Of a DNA stretch of 64,000 nucleotides, positions 43,341-54,342 are shown piece after piece. The notes beneath the pieces were generated by a model that saw only the letters and a list, made by a program, of their open reading frames with translations, made no database searches and was not told the DNA's origin. This DNA is from Geosiphon pyriformis (Eukaryota; Glomeromycota; Glomeromycetes; Archaeosporales; Geosiphonaceae). Numbering within the stretch: the stretch's first letter is position 1; each line of letters begins with the position of its first letter. The stretch lies in NCBI GenBank assembly GCA_016748015.1, contig JAAOMT010000657.1:19185-83184 (forward strand). Direction: 5' to 3'. The position numbers and the translations under genes are program-made.

Positions 43341-44449
43341 TCCCAGAAGAAAAAGAACCAATCAACAGCTGTGCATCAGAATCAGAATTGCTGATCAATC
43401 GTGCTTCAAACTCCGATGATGATGACAATAACAACAGTTCGAGCTCTGGTCAAGATGGCAATGACAATGACAACAGTATAAACTCAGATTCAAACTCTGA
43501 TTCAGGCCCCGAACAATATATTACACTCCCTGACCTCACCAAAAACCAAGAACTTAAATGGTTTAGTGATAATAACGAAGGTATCATGTCAGAACGAGTG
43601 CATAATACTGATGCAGAGTTTAATCTAAGGTATTCAGAAAAAGATGCCATCAAATTGGAACCACATTCACACATCTGCCTTGATTTGAAAATAGTGCTGG
43701 AAATTCCAGCAACAACAATGGTTCAATTAGCATCTAGAAATAGTTTAGTGAAAAGAGGGATTAATATAAGAGAAGGAATAATTGATGTGAGATATATAGG
43801 AAATATTATCGCTATGCTACAAAATGACTCAGAAAAGACCTATATAATAGAGTCCAACAAAAAGATAGCACAGGCAATATTCCTGTCTCTGGTTAGAGTA
43901 GCTCAGTTAGTATCAGTGGGAAAGAAGGAGGAATTAGGAATAACAGCGAAAAGAATACAGGGATTTGAATCAACAGGTAGAATAGATATGCCAGTCAATA
44001 TGGCAGAAGAAAAAATTGTTGGCCAAGGAGAAATTATCTCAACTGGTCAAGCAATTTCCATTCCATCATATGACCAGTACATGATAACAATAGAGAGGAA
44101 GGTAAAAGACCAAGCACAAATTTTTGAAGCAGAAGCAAGTCTTTGTGAATCAGGAGAAGTTGGACTCATCAATCTCCACATACCAGTCAAGAACTATAAC
44201 CACATCAAAATTTCCATTTACAACAACACTGGAAATATTGTCAATATACTGGAAAGAACTATCATCAGATATTTGACCATAGAAATAGAGAATCAATCAC
44301 TAAACACCATTCCAGACTTTCCACAGCTTTGTGAATATGTCAATATCACATCACAAACAATATATGGACAAAGCAAATGTTATTTGTTCCAACCAGAACA
44401 GTTGGAACAAATGAACATAGGAAACTTAGATTCACTCCAACGTATGTAA
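43265..44449 (+). CDS. TE8 Pol segment: dUTPase and RT-leader domain
   Basis: An open frame of 394 codons beginning in the last zinc module. dUTPase motifs: AEFNLRYSEK (motif 1 degenerate, AGFDL in TE3), ASRNSLVKRG (motif 2, RSS to RNS), EGIIDVRYIG (motif 3, Asp and Tyr kept), NKKIAQAIFLSL, KRIQGFESTG (motif 5, FGS to FES). Despite the open frame, substitutions in motifs 1, 2 and 5 suggest reduced or no activity. The leader domain follows to residue 394. Confidence 0.88.
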   Translation: MISCDFQYCDKCNLIYNPPLRMIYTIPEEKEPINSCASESELLINRASNSDDDDNNNSSSSGQDGNDNDNSINSDSNSDSGPEQYITLPDLTKNQELKWFSDNNEGIMSERVHNTDAEFNLRYSEKDAIKLEPHSHICLDLKIVLEIPATTMVQLASRNSLVKRGINIREGIIDVRYIGNIIAMLQNDSEKTYIIESNKKIAQAIFLSLVRVAQLVSVGKKEELGITAKRIQGFESTGRIDMPVNMAEEKIVGQGEIISTGQAISIPSYDQYMITIERKVKDQAQIFEAEASLCESGEVGLINLHIPVKNYNHIKISIYNNTGNIVNILERTIIRYLTIEIENQSLNTIPDFPQLCEYVNITSQTIYGQSKCYLFQPEQLEQMNIGNLDSLQRM

Positions 44450-44455
44450 CTTAAG

Positions 44456-45300
44456 ATGTTGCTCAATAATTTCAACGACATCTTTGCCAGTGAAAACAAA
44501 TTTGGCCGAACTGACATCATCCAGCATCAGATCAAGACTGGAGATACAATGCCAATTAAACAAAGAGCATACAGAGTACTACCAGCCAGCCATAAGATTA
44601 TCCATCAAGAGATAAACCGAATGCTTGACAATGGGCTAATTCAGCCATCAATAAGCTTATGGTCATCACCAGTGGTACTCGTCTGAAAAAAGAATGAGAA
44701 AATTCACTTTTGTGTAGATTATAGAAAACTCAATGGAGTAACTTGTAGAGATAGCTACCTCATGCCATGAATCCAAGAATTATTCAATGCTTTTGGTGGA
44801 AACAAATGGTTTTCAACATTAGATCTGGACAGTGGTTATTGGCAAGTAGCCATGGATCCAGCCAACAAAGAGAAAACAGCATTCACCACAAGGAAAGAGA
44901 ATTTCGAATTTGAAGTAATGCCATTTGGCTTAACCAATGTTCCAACAACTTTCCAACAGCTAATGGAAATCATTTATACTGGCTTATTGTGGAAATCAGT
45001 AGTTGTATACTTGGACAACACCAATGTATTCTCAAAAACATTTGATGATAATCTTCATTATCTTCAACAAGTGTTCGAAAGATTAAGAAGAGCAGAACTA
45101 AAGTTAAATGCAACAAAGTGCTTCTTCAGCAAGACAAAACTAAAATTCTTGGAACACATAGTCAGCAAAAATGGCATCAAAATGGATCCAGAGAAAATAG
45201 AGATAGTAAAGAACTCTTAAGTGCTGGCCAATATGACAGAACTGAAATTATTCTTGGAATTCACCAGCTACTATCAGCATTTTATCAAGAACTTTTCTAA
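44456..45300 (+). pseudogene. TE8 reverse transcriptase
   Basis: It runs in the frame of the upstream segment after a TAA (Gln in TE3). Features are DIFASENKFGRTDIIQHQIKTG, SLWSSPVVLV then TGA (Arg), DLDSGYWQVAMDP, VMPFGLTNVPTTFQQLME. The catalytic site is YLDN (45008-45019). Then VFSKTFDDNLHYLQQVFERLRRAELKLNATKCFF and the thumb. Stops occur at 44684, 44768 and 45218. Confidence 0.87.
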
Positions 45301-45811
45301 GATAGCACAGCCACTCAACCAACTGCAAACCAAGAATACAAAATATGAATGGACAGAAAGTTAACAAGAAGCTTTTAATATTCTGAAAAGAAAGCTTATT
45401 CAAGCTCCAGTACTGATTTATTCAGATCACAGCAAATCATTCATTATCACTACTGATGCATCTGGCCAAGCATTAGGAGCAGTATTATCTCAGAGAGAAC
45501 CAGATGGCAGGAAACATCCAGTAGCATATGCTAACAGAGATTTAACACCAGCTGAAAAGAACTATAGAACACCAGAATAAGAATACTTAGCAATATACTG
45601 AGCAGTCATAAAATGGAAAAAATACTTGAGCCAGAAGTTTGAAGTATACACAGATCACAAAGGATTAACATCACTTCAAAAACAAGAATTTGGAGATGAA
45701 AGACAGTCAAAATGGAAAATGGCACTTGCACCATATAATTATACTATACATTATAAAAAAAGAAAAGACAACAGAAATGCTGACAGTTTGTCGCAAATGA
45801 GACAAATCTAA
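45301..45811 (+). pseudogene. TE8 RNase H
   Basis: ITTDASGQALGAVLSQREPDG, VAYANRDLTPAEKNY, YTDHKGLTSLQ and NRNADSLSQMRQI are kept, with stops at about 45361, 45577 and 45599. It ends MRQI-TAA at 45809-45811, the shared stop position. Confidence 0.83.
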
Positions 45812-45879
45812 AGAACAGTTCAATCCAAAAATATAACAAAACCAGAACAATATCTACAAAAAACATAACAAAAGATAAA

Positions 45880-47092
45880 CATACAAAAATATCAACAACT
45901 GCAACATTATATAAACACTTAACAGTTCAAGGAGAATTTATCTCAAACAGAACAAAAGAGTATTAAACAACAATCAAAATATTTTATCACTAACCAAAAT
46001 ATACTGTATCAAAAAAATAGAAGAGATCTAAAGCAACCAACTAGAGTAATTACAGAGCCAGAAAAAGAGACAATATTATTCAACATGTACTCAAATCCAA
46101 CAGCAGGACACTTTCACAAAGAAGCAACCATGGAAAGAACCAGAAAAAAATACTATTGGCCATTAATATATCCAGATATCATCCAATATGTTCAAAATTG
46201 TGATGCTTGTCAGTGAAAAGAAGGAACAAGACCCAGTAAACCATTAAGACCAATCAAAGTGGGACAACTATTCGACCGGATTGGAATTGATTTAGTCGGA
46301 CCATTAACAATTACCAGCAGAGGAAACAGGTACATAACAATAGCCATAGACTATCTCACTAAATGGCCAGAGGTGAAAGCAATTCAAAAAGCAGATGCAA
46401 AATCTGTTGTCAAATTTGTTCATCAAGATTTAATTTGTCAACACAGATGTCCAAAGGAATTATTATCAGACTAAAGAACTCATTTTGTGAACAAAACATT
46501 AACAGAATTGAGCCAAAGATTCGGAATTAAGAGACCACTATCATCACCATACCATTCACAAACCAATAGATTAGTCGAAAAATTCAACAGAACATTGTGT
46601 GAAGCAATAGCTAAACTCAGCCAAAAAAACCAAAATGATTGGGATTTGTTGATATTATCAATACTATTTGCTTATCAGACAATGAAGCAAGATACTACAC
46701 AAGCAACATCATTTGAATTAGTATATGGTAGAACAACAACACTACCAGTGGAAATAGAAGTCAACACATACCCAACTAAACCAATAACAGAAAAAAATTT
46801 CAAAAACACATTGTTGAGAAGAACATATGACTTAATGGAAACATTAGAAAACAAACGACGAAGAACAGCTGATAACATACAAAGATCACAAGAAAAACAA
46901 AAAGAAAGACATGATAACCAACTACCAGATAAACCAGTTGAGTTCAGGATTGGAGACAAAGTACTACTACATCGTACCAAAGTGGAAAAACAATGGAGTG
47001 GAAAATTTGACTCCAAATGGGATGGACCATTTCACATAGAAGAAATTCTAGGAAATAGAGCTTACAAATTAAGATTAATAACAAAATCTTGA
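45880..47092 (+). pseudogene. TE8 integrase
   Basis: Same frame. The zinc domain SNPTAGHFHKEATMERTRK...VQNCDACQ keeps H, C and C. The open core pieces are 46259-46474 and 46487-47092: IGIDLVGPL (D), LLSD followed by TAA for Gln (D), RLVEKFN (E), then EKQKERHDNQLPDKPVEFRIGDKVLLHRTK and WDGPFHIEEILGNRAYKLRL, an intact GPF module. A one-base deletion at about 47077 ends the frame. Confidence 0.88.
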
Positions 47093-47939
47093 CCAAAGCA
47101 GCACATGGAGATCAACTGAAACCCTACCACTATACAGCATCATCATCCACCAGTAATATTCCACAATTAAGAGTACAGAGAATACTAGTTCAATCAAATA
47201 AGATTTCATGAGATCTGAAACCAATCATTATCATTGACAACAACACATCCAATTGATTGACAAAAGAATATATAAGAACATGGTCAATGCGACAGAAGAG
47301 ATCAGAAAAATGGAAATTACAGACAATATCCATTCACTAATCCAACAAATTTTTCAATTAATCCAACACTAGGAGATGGAAATTACAATCAATCAACAAA
47401 CCATTCATTACAAAAATACAGCAAAGATACCACAAAACAAAGCACAAAAAAAACTTGAAAATGTTGTTGACAAGATCATGACCAAAATAAAATTGGCCAT
47501 AAAAGAACAATAAATAGTCGGATTACACAAAGAACTTACCAGAGAAACTTGGACTTGGTGGACACAACAATTTCCAAAAAATTATTGTTACTTTTACTTG
47601 GGACAACATGTAAATATCCAGAACTTATATACAGATAAAACAAAGTGGTTATTTGACACAACAATACTATAACAACTAGAACATTTTGTAAAGAAAAACA
47701 ACTTATCTACACAAGCTTGAGCTATATACTAAATACACACAGCATTTCAGGATTGACCAGGAATCCTACTCAACAAAGCAATAAATACAGTTACCAATAA
47801 TCAATTGAGAAAAATTACCAATGCTCAATTTGAAAAATTACAGACTCAAATAACACAAGTAATTCTCGAAAACGAAATTCAGGAAATACTTCAAGAGGGA
47901 GAATTAAAAGAATTTGATTTCAATGGAGCTCAATATTAA
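47093..47939 (+). pseudogene. TE8 post-integrase domain
   Basis: After the frameshift the region reads NIHSLIQQIFQLIQH, INQQTIHYKNTAKIPQNKAQKKLENVVDKIMTKIKL, ELTRETWTWWTQQFPKNYCYFYLGQHVNIQNLYTDK, ITNAQFEKLQTQITQVILENEIQEILQEGELKEFDFNGAQY-TAA. It is about 280 residues with few stops. Hydrophobic spacing suggests helices. No match to a family known to me. Confidence 0.74.
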
Positions 47940-47952
47940 AAGGAGGGGATAA

Positions 47953-48850
47953 TGTTATTCATAGAATATAGGAAATATAGTATTATTAGTCAGTAGATAT
48001 TAACCAATCAGATGTGGATGTAGTAAAATGTGGAATTCTAAGATTCTTCTCAAGAATTGCAGGATTCCAGGAATTACAAGATTCTCACACAAGAAATTGC
48101 AGGATTCCAGAATTCCAGGATTCCTCTCAAAGGAATTGCAGGATTCCAAGAATTCCAGAATTCCTGTCGTAAAGAATTGAGGAATTGAGGAATCTCAATT
48201 ATGTATATATAGCAGTAGTGTTAGAAGTTGAAAAAGAGACATCTGAGTTTAGATTTAATCTAAGCAACCCTCTACATCACAAATATCAATAAATAACTAT
48301 TTTTATACCTTAATTTATCCTCCACTATCAACTTCATGTTGATAGTAACAAATACTTAAACATGCTGGAACAATAGCTCTTGATCACAGTTATTAATAGG
48401 ATACTAATCAAAAATTGCCTTGGCTCATTTTTTTATTTTATTTCTGTTTTTTTTATTTCTTTTCTTTATTTTATTTTCTTTGTTGTTGTATACTAATTGA
48501 TTAAAAAATTAAGTGCTGAGTTATTGACATCAAGGATAGCCTGGTAAAAGACTCAGAAATAAGGGTAAGATTTTTATATATTATTGGATAGCTTACCAGA
48601 AAGGCACGACTACCAGACTAAATCCAGCCACCACAATAAGAAAGAAATTGGGAAAACTCTCAAAAGAATACATTTACTATTGATGCTATTAAATCTCTGT
48701 TCATTATATAAAGAACTCAACCAAAACCTTCAGATCACATAAAACCTTCGGAATTACTACCACCCACATCAACAGAAATCAACATAGCTTTTGAGCACCA
48801 AGTTACAGGTTTGTTATTTAATTCCACAGCAAAAATAATCACCTGTAACA
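47953..48850 (+). repeat. TE8 3' LTR (beta family)
   Basis: 898 bp, preceded by the polypurine tract AAAAGGAGGGGATAA and followed by ACAT. Array at 48033-48195, TATA tract at about 48202-48211. Confidence 0.93.
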
Positions 48851-49805
48851 ACATTGATCATTGGTTGGGTTGAAGGCTCATCAATTTTTCTGCCAATTGC
48901 TTTAAAGAAGTGTTTGGTAATTACACTAACAGATGATCCACTGTCTAGGATCAAGTCAATGAATTAACCAGCCACTTGTGCTTTGTAAATTAGAGGAGTA
49001 ACATTGCTGTTGTCAGCAAGTCCAGCTTGGCGAGAACATTTATTGGTCTTTGGTGTTTTTTTCTTGGTGATTAGAGATTTGTGGAGATCTTTTCTGAACT
49101 GTGGATGGGTTATTAACTGGCCAAAGATAATGTGTGCTAAGGTTTCCATGAGATTTTTGACAACAGAATAAGGTTCAGATTTTTGTACTATTTCTGGTGG
49201 TTCTAGCTTTGGAGGATTTTTAAAAACTTTAGCCTTTAGTGGTTCATTATTATCAGCAGTTGATATGAATGGTTTGTTTGGATCCAAAATGAAATCAACC
49301 TTGGTTTTTTTCTTTTTCCTTGTTGATTCTGTGGTGTTAATTGCTAGTTCATTCATGTCATGATCATTATCAGTTAAGTTAAAGGTGTAAAAGAGGTTTT
49401 TTTCTGGTTGGCTTGTACTCTTATCCTTTAAAAGTGTGCCTACCAGTTTAAAGGCTGATAAACAGTGGCTTCAACTAGGGAATCCTCTCCAAAGAAATTG
49501 ATATTGGTATGATTAAGTCTTTGATTGGGGGCGTTGTTGTTAATGGTTCTGTTGTTTTGGTTATCATTGTTTCTGGAAGCTAGAGGGGGTAAGGGAAGAT
49601 TGTTGCAATCTCTTGAAAAATGTCCAGTTAATCCACAGTGATAGCACACAAGTGGGCCACAATTTTGTTGTCTTTGATAAAGTGGTTGCTGAGATTGATT
49701 GAAACATGGTTCAAATCTGGGTCTTTGGAGTTGCTGGTTATCTCTGACTGCTTGGGCTAATGGTTCTAATAGCTGAGCAAGATTTGCTGTAAGTCTATCT
49801 ATCAA
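48851..49805 (-). pseudogene. TE6 Gag C-terminus and protease N-terminal half
   Basis: The minus-strand frames 49440-49805 and 48964-49356 hold a Gln/Arg linker, knuckle CYHCGLTGHFSRDC (49605-49646, all ligands kept), an Asn-rich stretch, NFFGEDSLVEATVYQPLNW, then basic KKKKTKVDFILDPNKPF and PQFRKDLHKSLI. After TAA at 48964 the protease start reads FIDLILDSGSSVSV (DSG intact) and stops at the TE8 edge, resuming at 38617. Confidence 0.83.
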
Positions 49806-49964
49806 CTGTTCATTTGGGTCTTGAGTTTAGGCAGCAAAAGAAGTAGCAGCTATTTGAGGAGCAGAAGTCATAACAGGAACAGGAGCAAAAACTGAAAGTG
49901 TCCAAATACATTCTTTGGTTGTCTTCAATTCGTTGGACAAGTTCAATAGCCATGTCCATTGTAG
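49806..49964 (-). pseudogene. TE6 Gag middle segment, broken by TE9
   Basis: A short Ala/Pro-rich segment equivalent to 55740-55890 of TE9, ending at CTAC/GTAG (49961-49964), the TE9 target duplication. Gag resumes at 57650. Confidence 0.75.
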
Positions 49965-50641
49965 TGTTACAGGTTGGAGTAACAAATTAACGGATAGCAA
50001 GGGAAAACAGGATTGTAGGATGATGGAAATAATTAAAGAGAATTTCAATTTTAAAGAGCAAATTGAATAAGTATGGATTCAATATATAAGATCAGTCTCA
50101 TAAAATATCTCAATTGCTATTCTTTTCAAAGGTAACTAGGGAATCTGAAAGTAGAGAGATAGTCTGTATTGTCAACAATTGATCACCACTGGTATAATTC
50201 TATGCCTTATGTCAGCACTCTTAGAATTCAATATCAGGTATTAACTTGTGCTTTTCAGTCACATTTATTTAAATAATCTTCAAATGCTACAATTATATAC
50301 ATCAGAAAAAGGCCAACAAGTAATCTTTTATCTTTAAAATGTTCAGATACTTGAAGGTAGGGAAAGGGAAATTAGCGATAAGAGAAAAATTGAGATGAAA
50401 GTTGTTATTTTATTTATTTTTGATTATTCAGATGCTTGTTATTATATGCTTTTCTATAGCTAAGAGATTTATCACTTATATAGTTATCAAAAGTGTTCAA
50501 TGATCAGGTCAATAATCAGGTCAACGGTCAGGTCATTGATCAGGTCAATGATCACTTTCTAAAAATAGTGTGGCTAATCATATGACATTAGTGGCTAATA
50601 TATGTAATAATTAATAAGAAGTATAGATCTCAACCATAATA
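49965..50641 (-). repeat. TE9 3' LTR (alpha family, 677 bp)
   Basis: The plus strand starts TGTTACAGGTTGG and ends CAACCATAATA (decayed CATAACA). Five 12-bp units at 50495-50554, TATA on the minus strand near 50477. Confidence 0.92.
50495..50554 (-). repeat. 12-bp array, 5 units, TE9 3' LTR
   Basis: Five consecutive units of the GGTCAATGATCA consensus; the 5' LTR also has five (57503-57562). Confidence 0.9.
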
Positions 50642-51362
50642 TCATTCTTTCCAAAGAAATTGAGCTTTGGCAAAATCAAGCTATTTATAGTGTAATCTAT
50701 TTGAAAAGTGTTATCTAACTCAAAGCTAACTAATTTATTAAAGTCTTTTGTAGATAGGGTGTATAATACTTGAGGCAAAATGAGTTTTGTATTCAAGAGA
50801 CCAAATCTTTGTATTAGAGTTTTGGCTCTTCTAGCAATGATTAAAACTCTTGGAACATCCAATCATATAATGCCCAAAATTTCTGCCTGTATCTCTGAAG
50901 TTGTTTTCTTTATAAGCTTTATATCATCTATGATTTTACTAAGGCGACCATAGAGTTCTAGTTGTCTTCCATATAACAAGTTTTTGTCTATAGGTAAGAT
51001 TTCTTTAATTGTTTTTCCAAGTGTGGTGGAAGGTATGAGTATTGCTGCTGTTATACTTTCTAGCAGATATTTATTTATTTTGCTACCAATTTTTTTTTTC
51101 TGGTAGTTGTTTTCTTTGGTCTAATAACAGTATGTGTTCCACTGCTATCAATTATGGTAGTCTGTTTTCTAATAGTCAAAGTAGCATTTGGATAGTTTTT
51201 AATCCAATACTCATGGAGAGTATAGAAGGCATTTTGAATGTTTTGATCCAGAAAATAATTGTTTATGTTGATTAAAGATACCTCTGTTTTGGGAATGGTG
51301 TGTTTATTTATACTTGATTTTTGTTGATCATTTGAGTTGGTATTACCACAACAGGCAACCAA
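50611..51362 (-). pseudogene. TE9 post-integrase domain reading into the 3' LTR
   Basis: Open frames 51075-51362 (NYFLDQNIQNAFYTLHEYWIKNYPNATLTIRKQTTI, THTVIRPKKTTTRKKK) and 50611-50862 (VLIIARRAKTLIQRFGLLNTKLILPQVLYTLSTKDFNKLVSFEL, ending DIMVEIYTSY). The helical middle (LPIDKNL..GRQLELYGRLSKIIDDIKLIKKTTSEIQ) between them has stops. As in TE6 the last 10 codons and stop are inside the LTR. Confidence 0.76.
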
Positions 51363-52594
51363 TCAGATCATTTGTGATATTTTTTGAATTGTGTGCTGTG
51401 AACAGGTCGATCATTAAAGATTGTTTTAGATTGATCTTGAAGAATATAAGAACTATTGTTCAAAACTTTGTTGATTATAAAGAGTCCTTTTTACCAGCTA
51501 GAAAATTTATTACCATAGACATTGTCTCTGTCTAAATAGTATTTTAATACCAAGTCACCAACACTTAAAAAAAGTGTTTTATAGGTTTTCTTCTTTTTAA
51601 GCTTTTCTTGAAACTGTTTTATCTTTTCAAAAGCAACTATTTGTGCTTTTACCAATAAGTCAAGAATGGTACCAAGTCTTCTTTGCAAAATTTCTTTGTA
51701 ATTTGCTATTGTGATCTCTTCAAAAGGTATTGTCTCAATGTTAGTTTCTATTGGTAGTGTTGCCATGCATCCATAGAGTAGATAAAAAGGTTCATAATTT
51801 GTTATGTCATGATTTACAGTTCTATAAGCAAACAAAGCTGAAGGCAGTACTTTGTCTCATAAGTTTGTTTCTTCACTTGTTTTGGCTAGAGTTTCACATA
51901 GTGTTCTATTAAAACGTTCTACTAGATTATTTGTTTAGGGGTGATAAGAGGAGAAAAGTTTGTAATGTATTCCCATTTTTCTACAAAGTTCTTCAATCAG
52001 TGTACTGAGAAAAACTTTTCCTTTATCAGATAAATGTTCTCTGGAGCAGCCATGATGGCAGATAATATCTTCATAAATGAAATTGGCTATTGAGACTGCT
52101 ATTTGGTCTGAAGTGGCTCTTGCTTCTATCCACTTTGTAAGATAGTCAATAGCTGTAATAATGTATTTGTTGTCATCAGAGGTTATTGTTAATGGTCTAA
52201 CAGCATCTATACCAATCCTGTTAAATAGTTGGCCAACAGAGATTGAATGGATATCTTTTTTTCTATTGGGTTTTTCTCTTTTTTGGCAGATATTACAGGT
52301 TTTAATGTACTCAGCAATGTCTTTTCCCAAGGTAGGCCAATAATAGTGAGCTAGAGTTTTCTAAATTGTTTTTGTTTTCCCAAAGTGTCTAGCTAACAGA
52401 TCAGTGTACATGTTATAGATCACAATTTCTTTTTCTTCAAATCTTATAACTCTTTGGGAATGGTCAGGATTTTTTCTGTTTCTTTTGTATAGTTGGTTCT
52501 GGCAAATCAAATAGAAATTTGATTGTTTGCACAAATGTTCTTTTTGCTGTCGATTGTATTCCAATGGGTATTGTCCTTTACCTAAAAATTCCAT
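51363..52594 (-). pseudogene. TE9 integrase
   Basis: Open pieces are 52361-52594 (linker and NMYTDLLARHFGKTKTI, first His of the zinc domain lost), 51935-52330 (CNICQKRE, GIDAVRPLTI with the first Asp, LLSDKGKVFLSTLI homologue with the second Asp) and 51491-51835 (after the Glu). The zone of the catalytic Glu is around 51925, where stops occur. It resembles the intact TE6 integrase. Confidence 0.86.
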
Positions 52595-52686
52595 TAAGGC
52601 AGATTAGTTGTCTAAGTCTATTATCGTGTTTGGTTGTAAGAGAATTACTAATAATTAAGTTGGTTTGGTTTAAGGTAGTTGTACTG

Positions 52687-53826
52687 TCACTGAATAATAA
52701 GTCTAAAGAGAGTGTTGGTGTTTTGATAATGCACTCCTTTGTCATGTTGAATGTCATAGTCGAATTCGTCCAAGTGGAGTATCCAGCAAGTTATTCTTTT
52801 ATATTTCAGCTTTTTTTTGTTGTGTAACCAAACCAAAGCTTGGTAATCTGTTACCACCAAAAACTTCACACCAAAGAAATACTTATCTCAGTAGCTGGTA
52901 GTCCAAACTACTGCTAAACATTCCTGCTTAGTAACTGAATAGTTCTTTTCTGTTGGTGTAAGGGTTCTACTGACATAGGCTATTGCATGTTCTCTGCCAT
53001 CTTCATCTTTTTATGAAAGAACAGCACCAAGTCCATAACCAGATGCATCAGTGTAAAGGATGAAAGGTTGATTCAGATCAGGTTGTTTGAGAATAGGTTC
53101 TGTAACCAATTTTTCTTTGAGGGTTTTAAATGCTTTTTGCTGATGTGTGCTCCAATGGTAGTTGACATTTTTTCTGAGTAGCTGATTGAGTGGAGAGGCA
53201 ATTTTGGAGAAATTCTTAACAAATTTGCGATAATAAGAGGCCAAACCAAGAAAAAAATGTAACTCATAAACATTCATTGGTTGTCTTATGTTCTGAACTT
53301 TTTCCACTTTGGCTGGATCAGGAAAGATTCCATCTTTTGTAATAAGATGGCCAAGGAATTGGGTGAATTGTCTTCCAAAGAAAGATTTAATTGGGTTGAT
53401 CTTGAGATCTGCATTTCTGAGAAAATCAAAAACCTTTTGCAAATGTTAAAGATGTTTATTACAGGTTTTTGAGTACACCATTATATTGTCCAAATAGACT
53501 AGAACAAAGTTTTCTTTTACTGATTCAAATACTTTATCCATTAAGTGTTGAAAGATGGGAGGGGCATTGGTAAGACCAAAAGGCATGATTGTGAATTCAT
53601 AAGTGCCATACTTGGTAATAAAAATGGTTTTCTTCCAGCTTTCTGGATCCATCTCTACTTGCCAGAATCCAGCAGTTAGATCAATGATTGAAAAGAAAGC
53701 AGCATCTTTGAATTGGTCCAGCATTGTATCAATCTTAAGAAGTGGGTATATGTCTCTTTCAGTAATGGCATTTAATTGGCAGTAGTCAACACAGAAGTGT
53801 AGGGTTCTATCTTTCTTGGATACCAC
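52687..53826 (-). pseudogene. TE9 reverse transcriptase and RNase H
   Basis: RT: CFCVDY homologue HFCVDYCQLNAITERDIYPLLKID, DLTAGFWQVEMDP, IMPFGLTNAPPIFQHLMD, catalytic YLDN (53485-53496), stop TAA near 53448, then FLRNADLKINPIKSFFGRQF and the thumb. RNase H: YTDASGYGLGAV, then a stop, [10 protein letters not shown] and VTDYQALVW. It ends with a stop shortly after the last motif. It has few breaks but a changed catalytic Asp. Confidence 0.87.
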
Positions 53827-54342
53827 TAGAACTGGAAAAGTCTATTCACTCTTGGTTTCTTATATGAATTCAAGTTTTTTTATCTGGTTTATTTTTTTTT
53901 TAATAAACTCATCATTTTGGCGATTGAATTGGTAAGGCTTCAAATGAATGAGACAAGTTTCTCTGGTGGTAATAGTGTGTTGTATCACATGAGTTCATCT
54001 TAGAGTATCACCTTCTTTTGAGATAACTAGGCTGTTTCTTGTTAACAGATTTTCAATGTCTATCTTTTTTTCTTCTGGGGAGGGTTCTCTTTGTTTTACT
54101 ACTAATAATTGGATCTCAGGTAGTTCATTTTCAAAAAACTTCTGTACTTTTTTTAATTCATCTCTTGGTATTAGGCTAACTGGTTCCCAATCTTTGTAAT
54201 AGATCAGACATAATTTGTATTCATCACTTGGAGAATACAAAGGTTTATTGCACCAGCACTGGGCACAAAGGCCATGCCACCAATAATGGTACTTGGCTTT
54301 CTTGCCAGGCTTTTGGTCAAAGATTCTTCTAAGAATATTATA
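53827..54342 (-). pseudogene. TE9 zinc-ribbon-like module and RT leader
   Basis: Reads KYHYWWHGLCAQCWCNKPLYSPSDEYKLC, a CX2CXC-n-C cluster with one Cys changed to Tyr compared with TE6, followed by WEPVSLIPRDELKKVQKFFE and the RT leader. Confidence 0.72.

Larger units (their letters stand above)
38618..48850 (+). mobile_element. TE8: Ty3/gypsy element, beta family, complete
   Basis: The LTRs are both 898 bp (38618-39515, 47953-48850), starting TGTTACTC and TGTTATTC and ending CTGTAACA. Flanks ACGT (38614-38617) and ACAT (48851-48854) fit a 4-bp duplication with one CpG decay. Gag to integrase occupies one reading frame from 39578 to about 47070 with about 30 nonsense codons and no frameshift that I can see. 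It sits in the protease region of TE6. Confidence 0.94.

Noticed and set aside
39578-47092. Alternative genetic code, since many TAA, TAG and TGA codons sit in conserved frames
   Set aside because: The stops replace different residues (Gln, Arg, Trp) matching single transitions from the codon kept in sister copies, and true ends also use these stops. Mutation explains it better.
50611-51362. Alpha post-integrase domain as an envelope protein
   Set aside because: No signal peptide, no clear transmembrane segment and no Cys-rich ectodomain are visible; it looks like a soluble helical extension.
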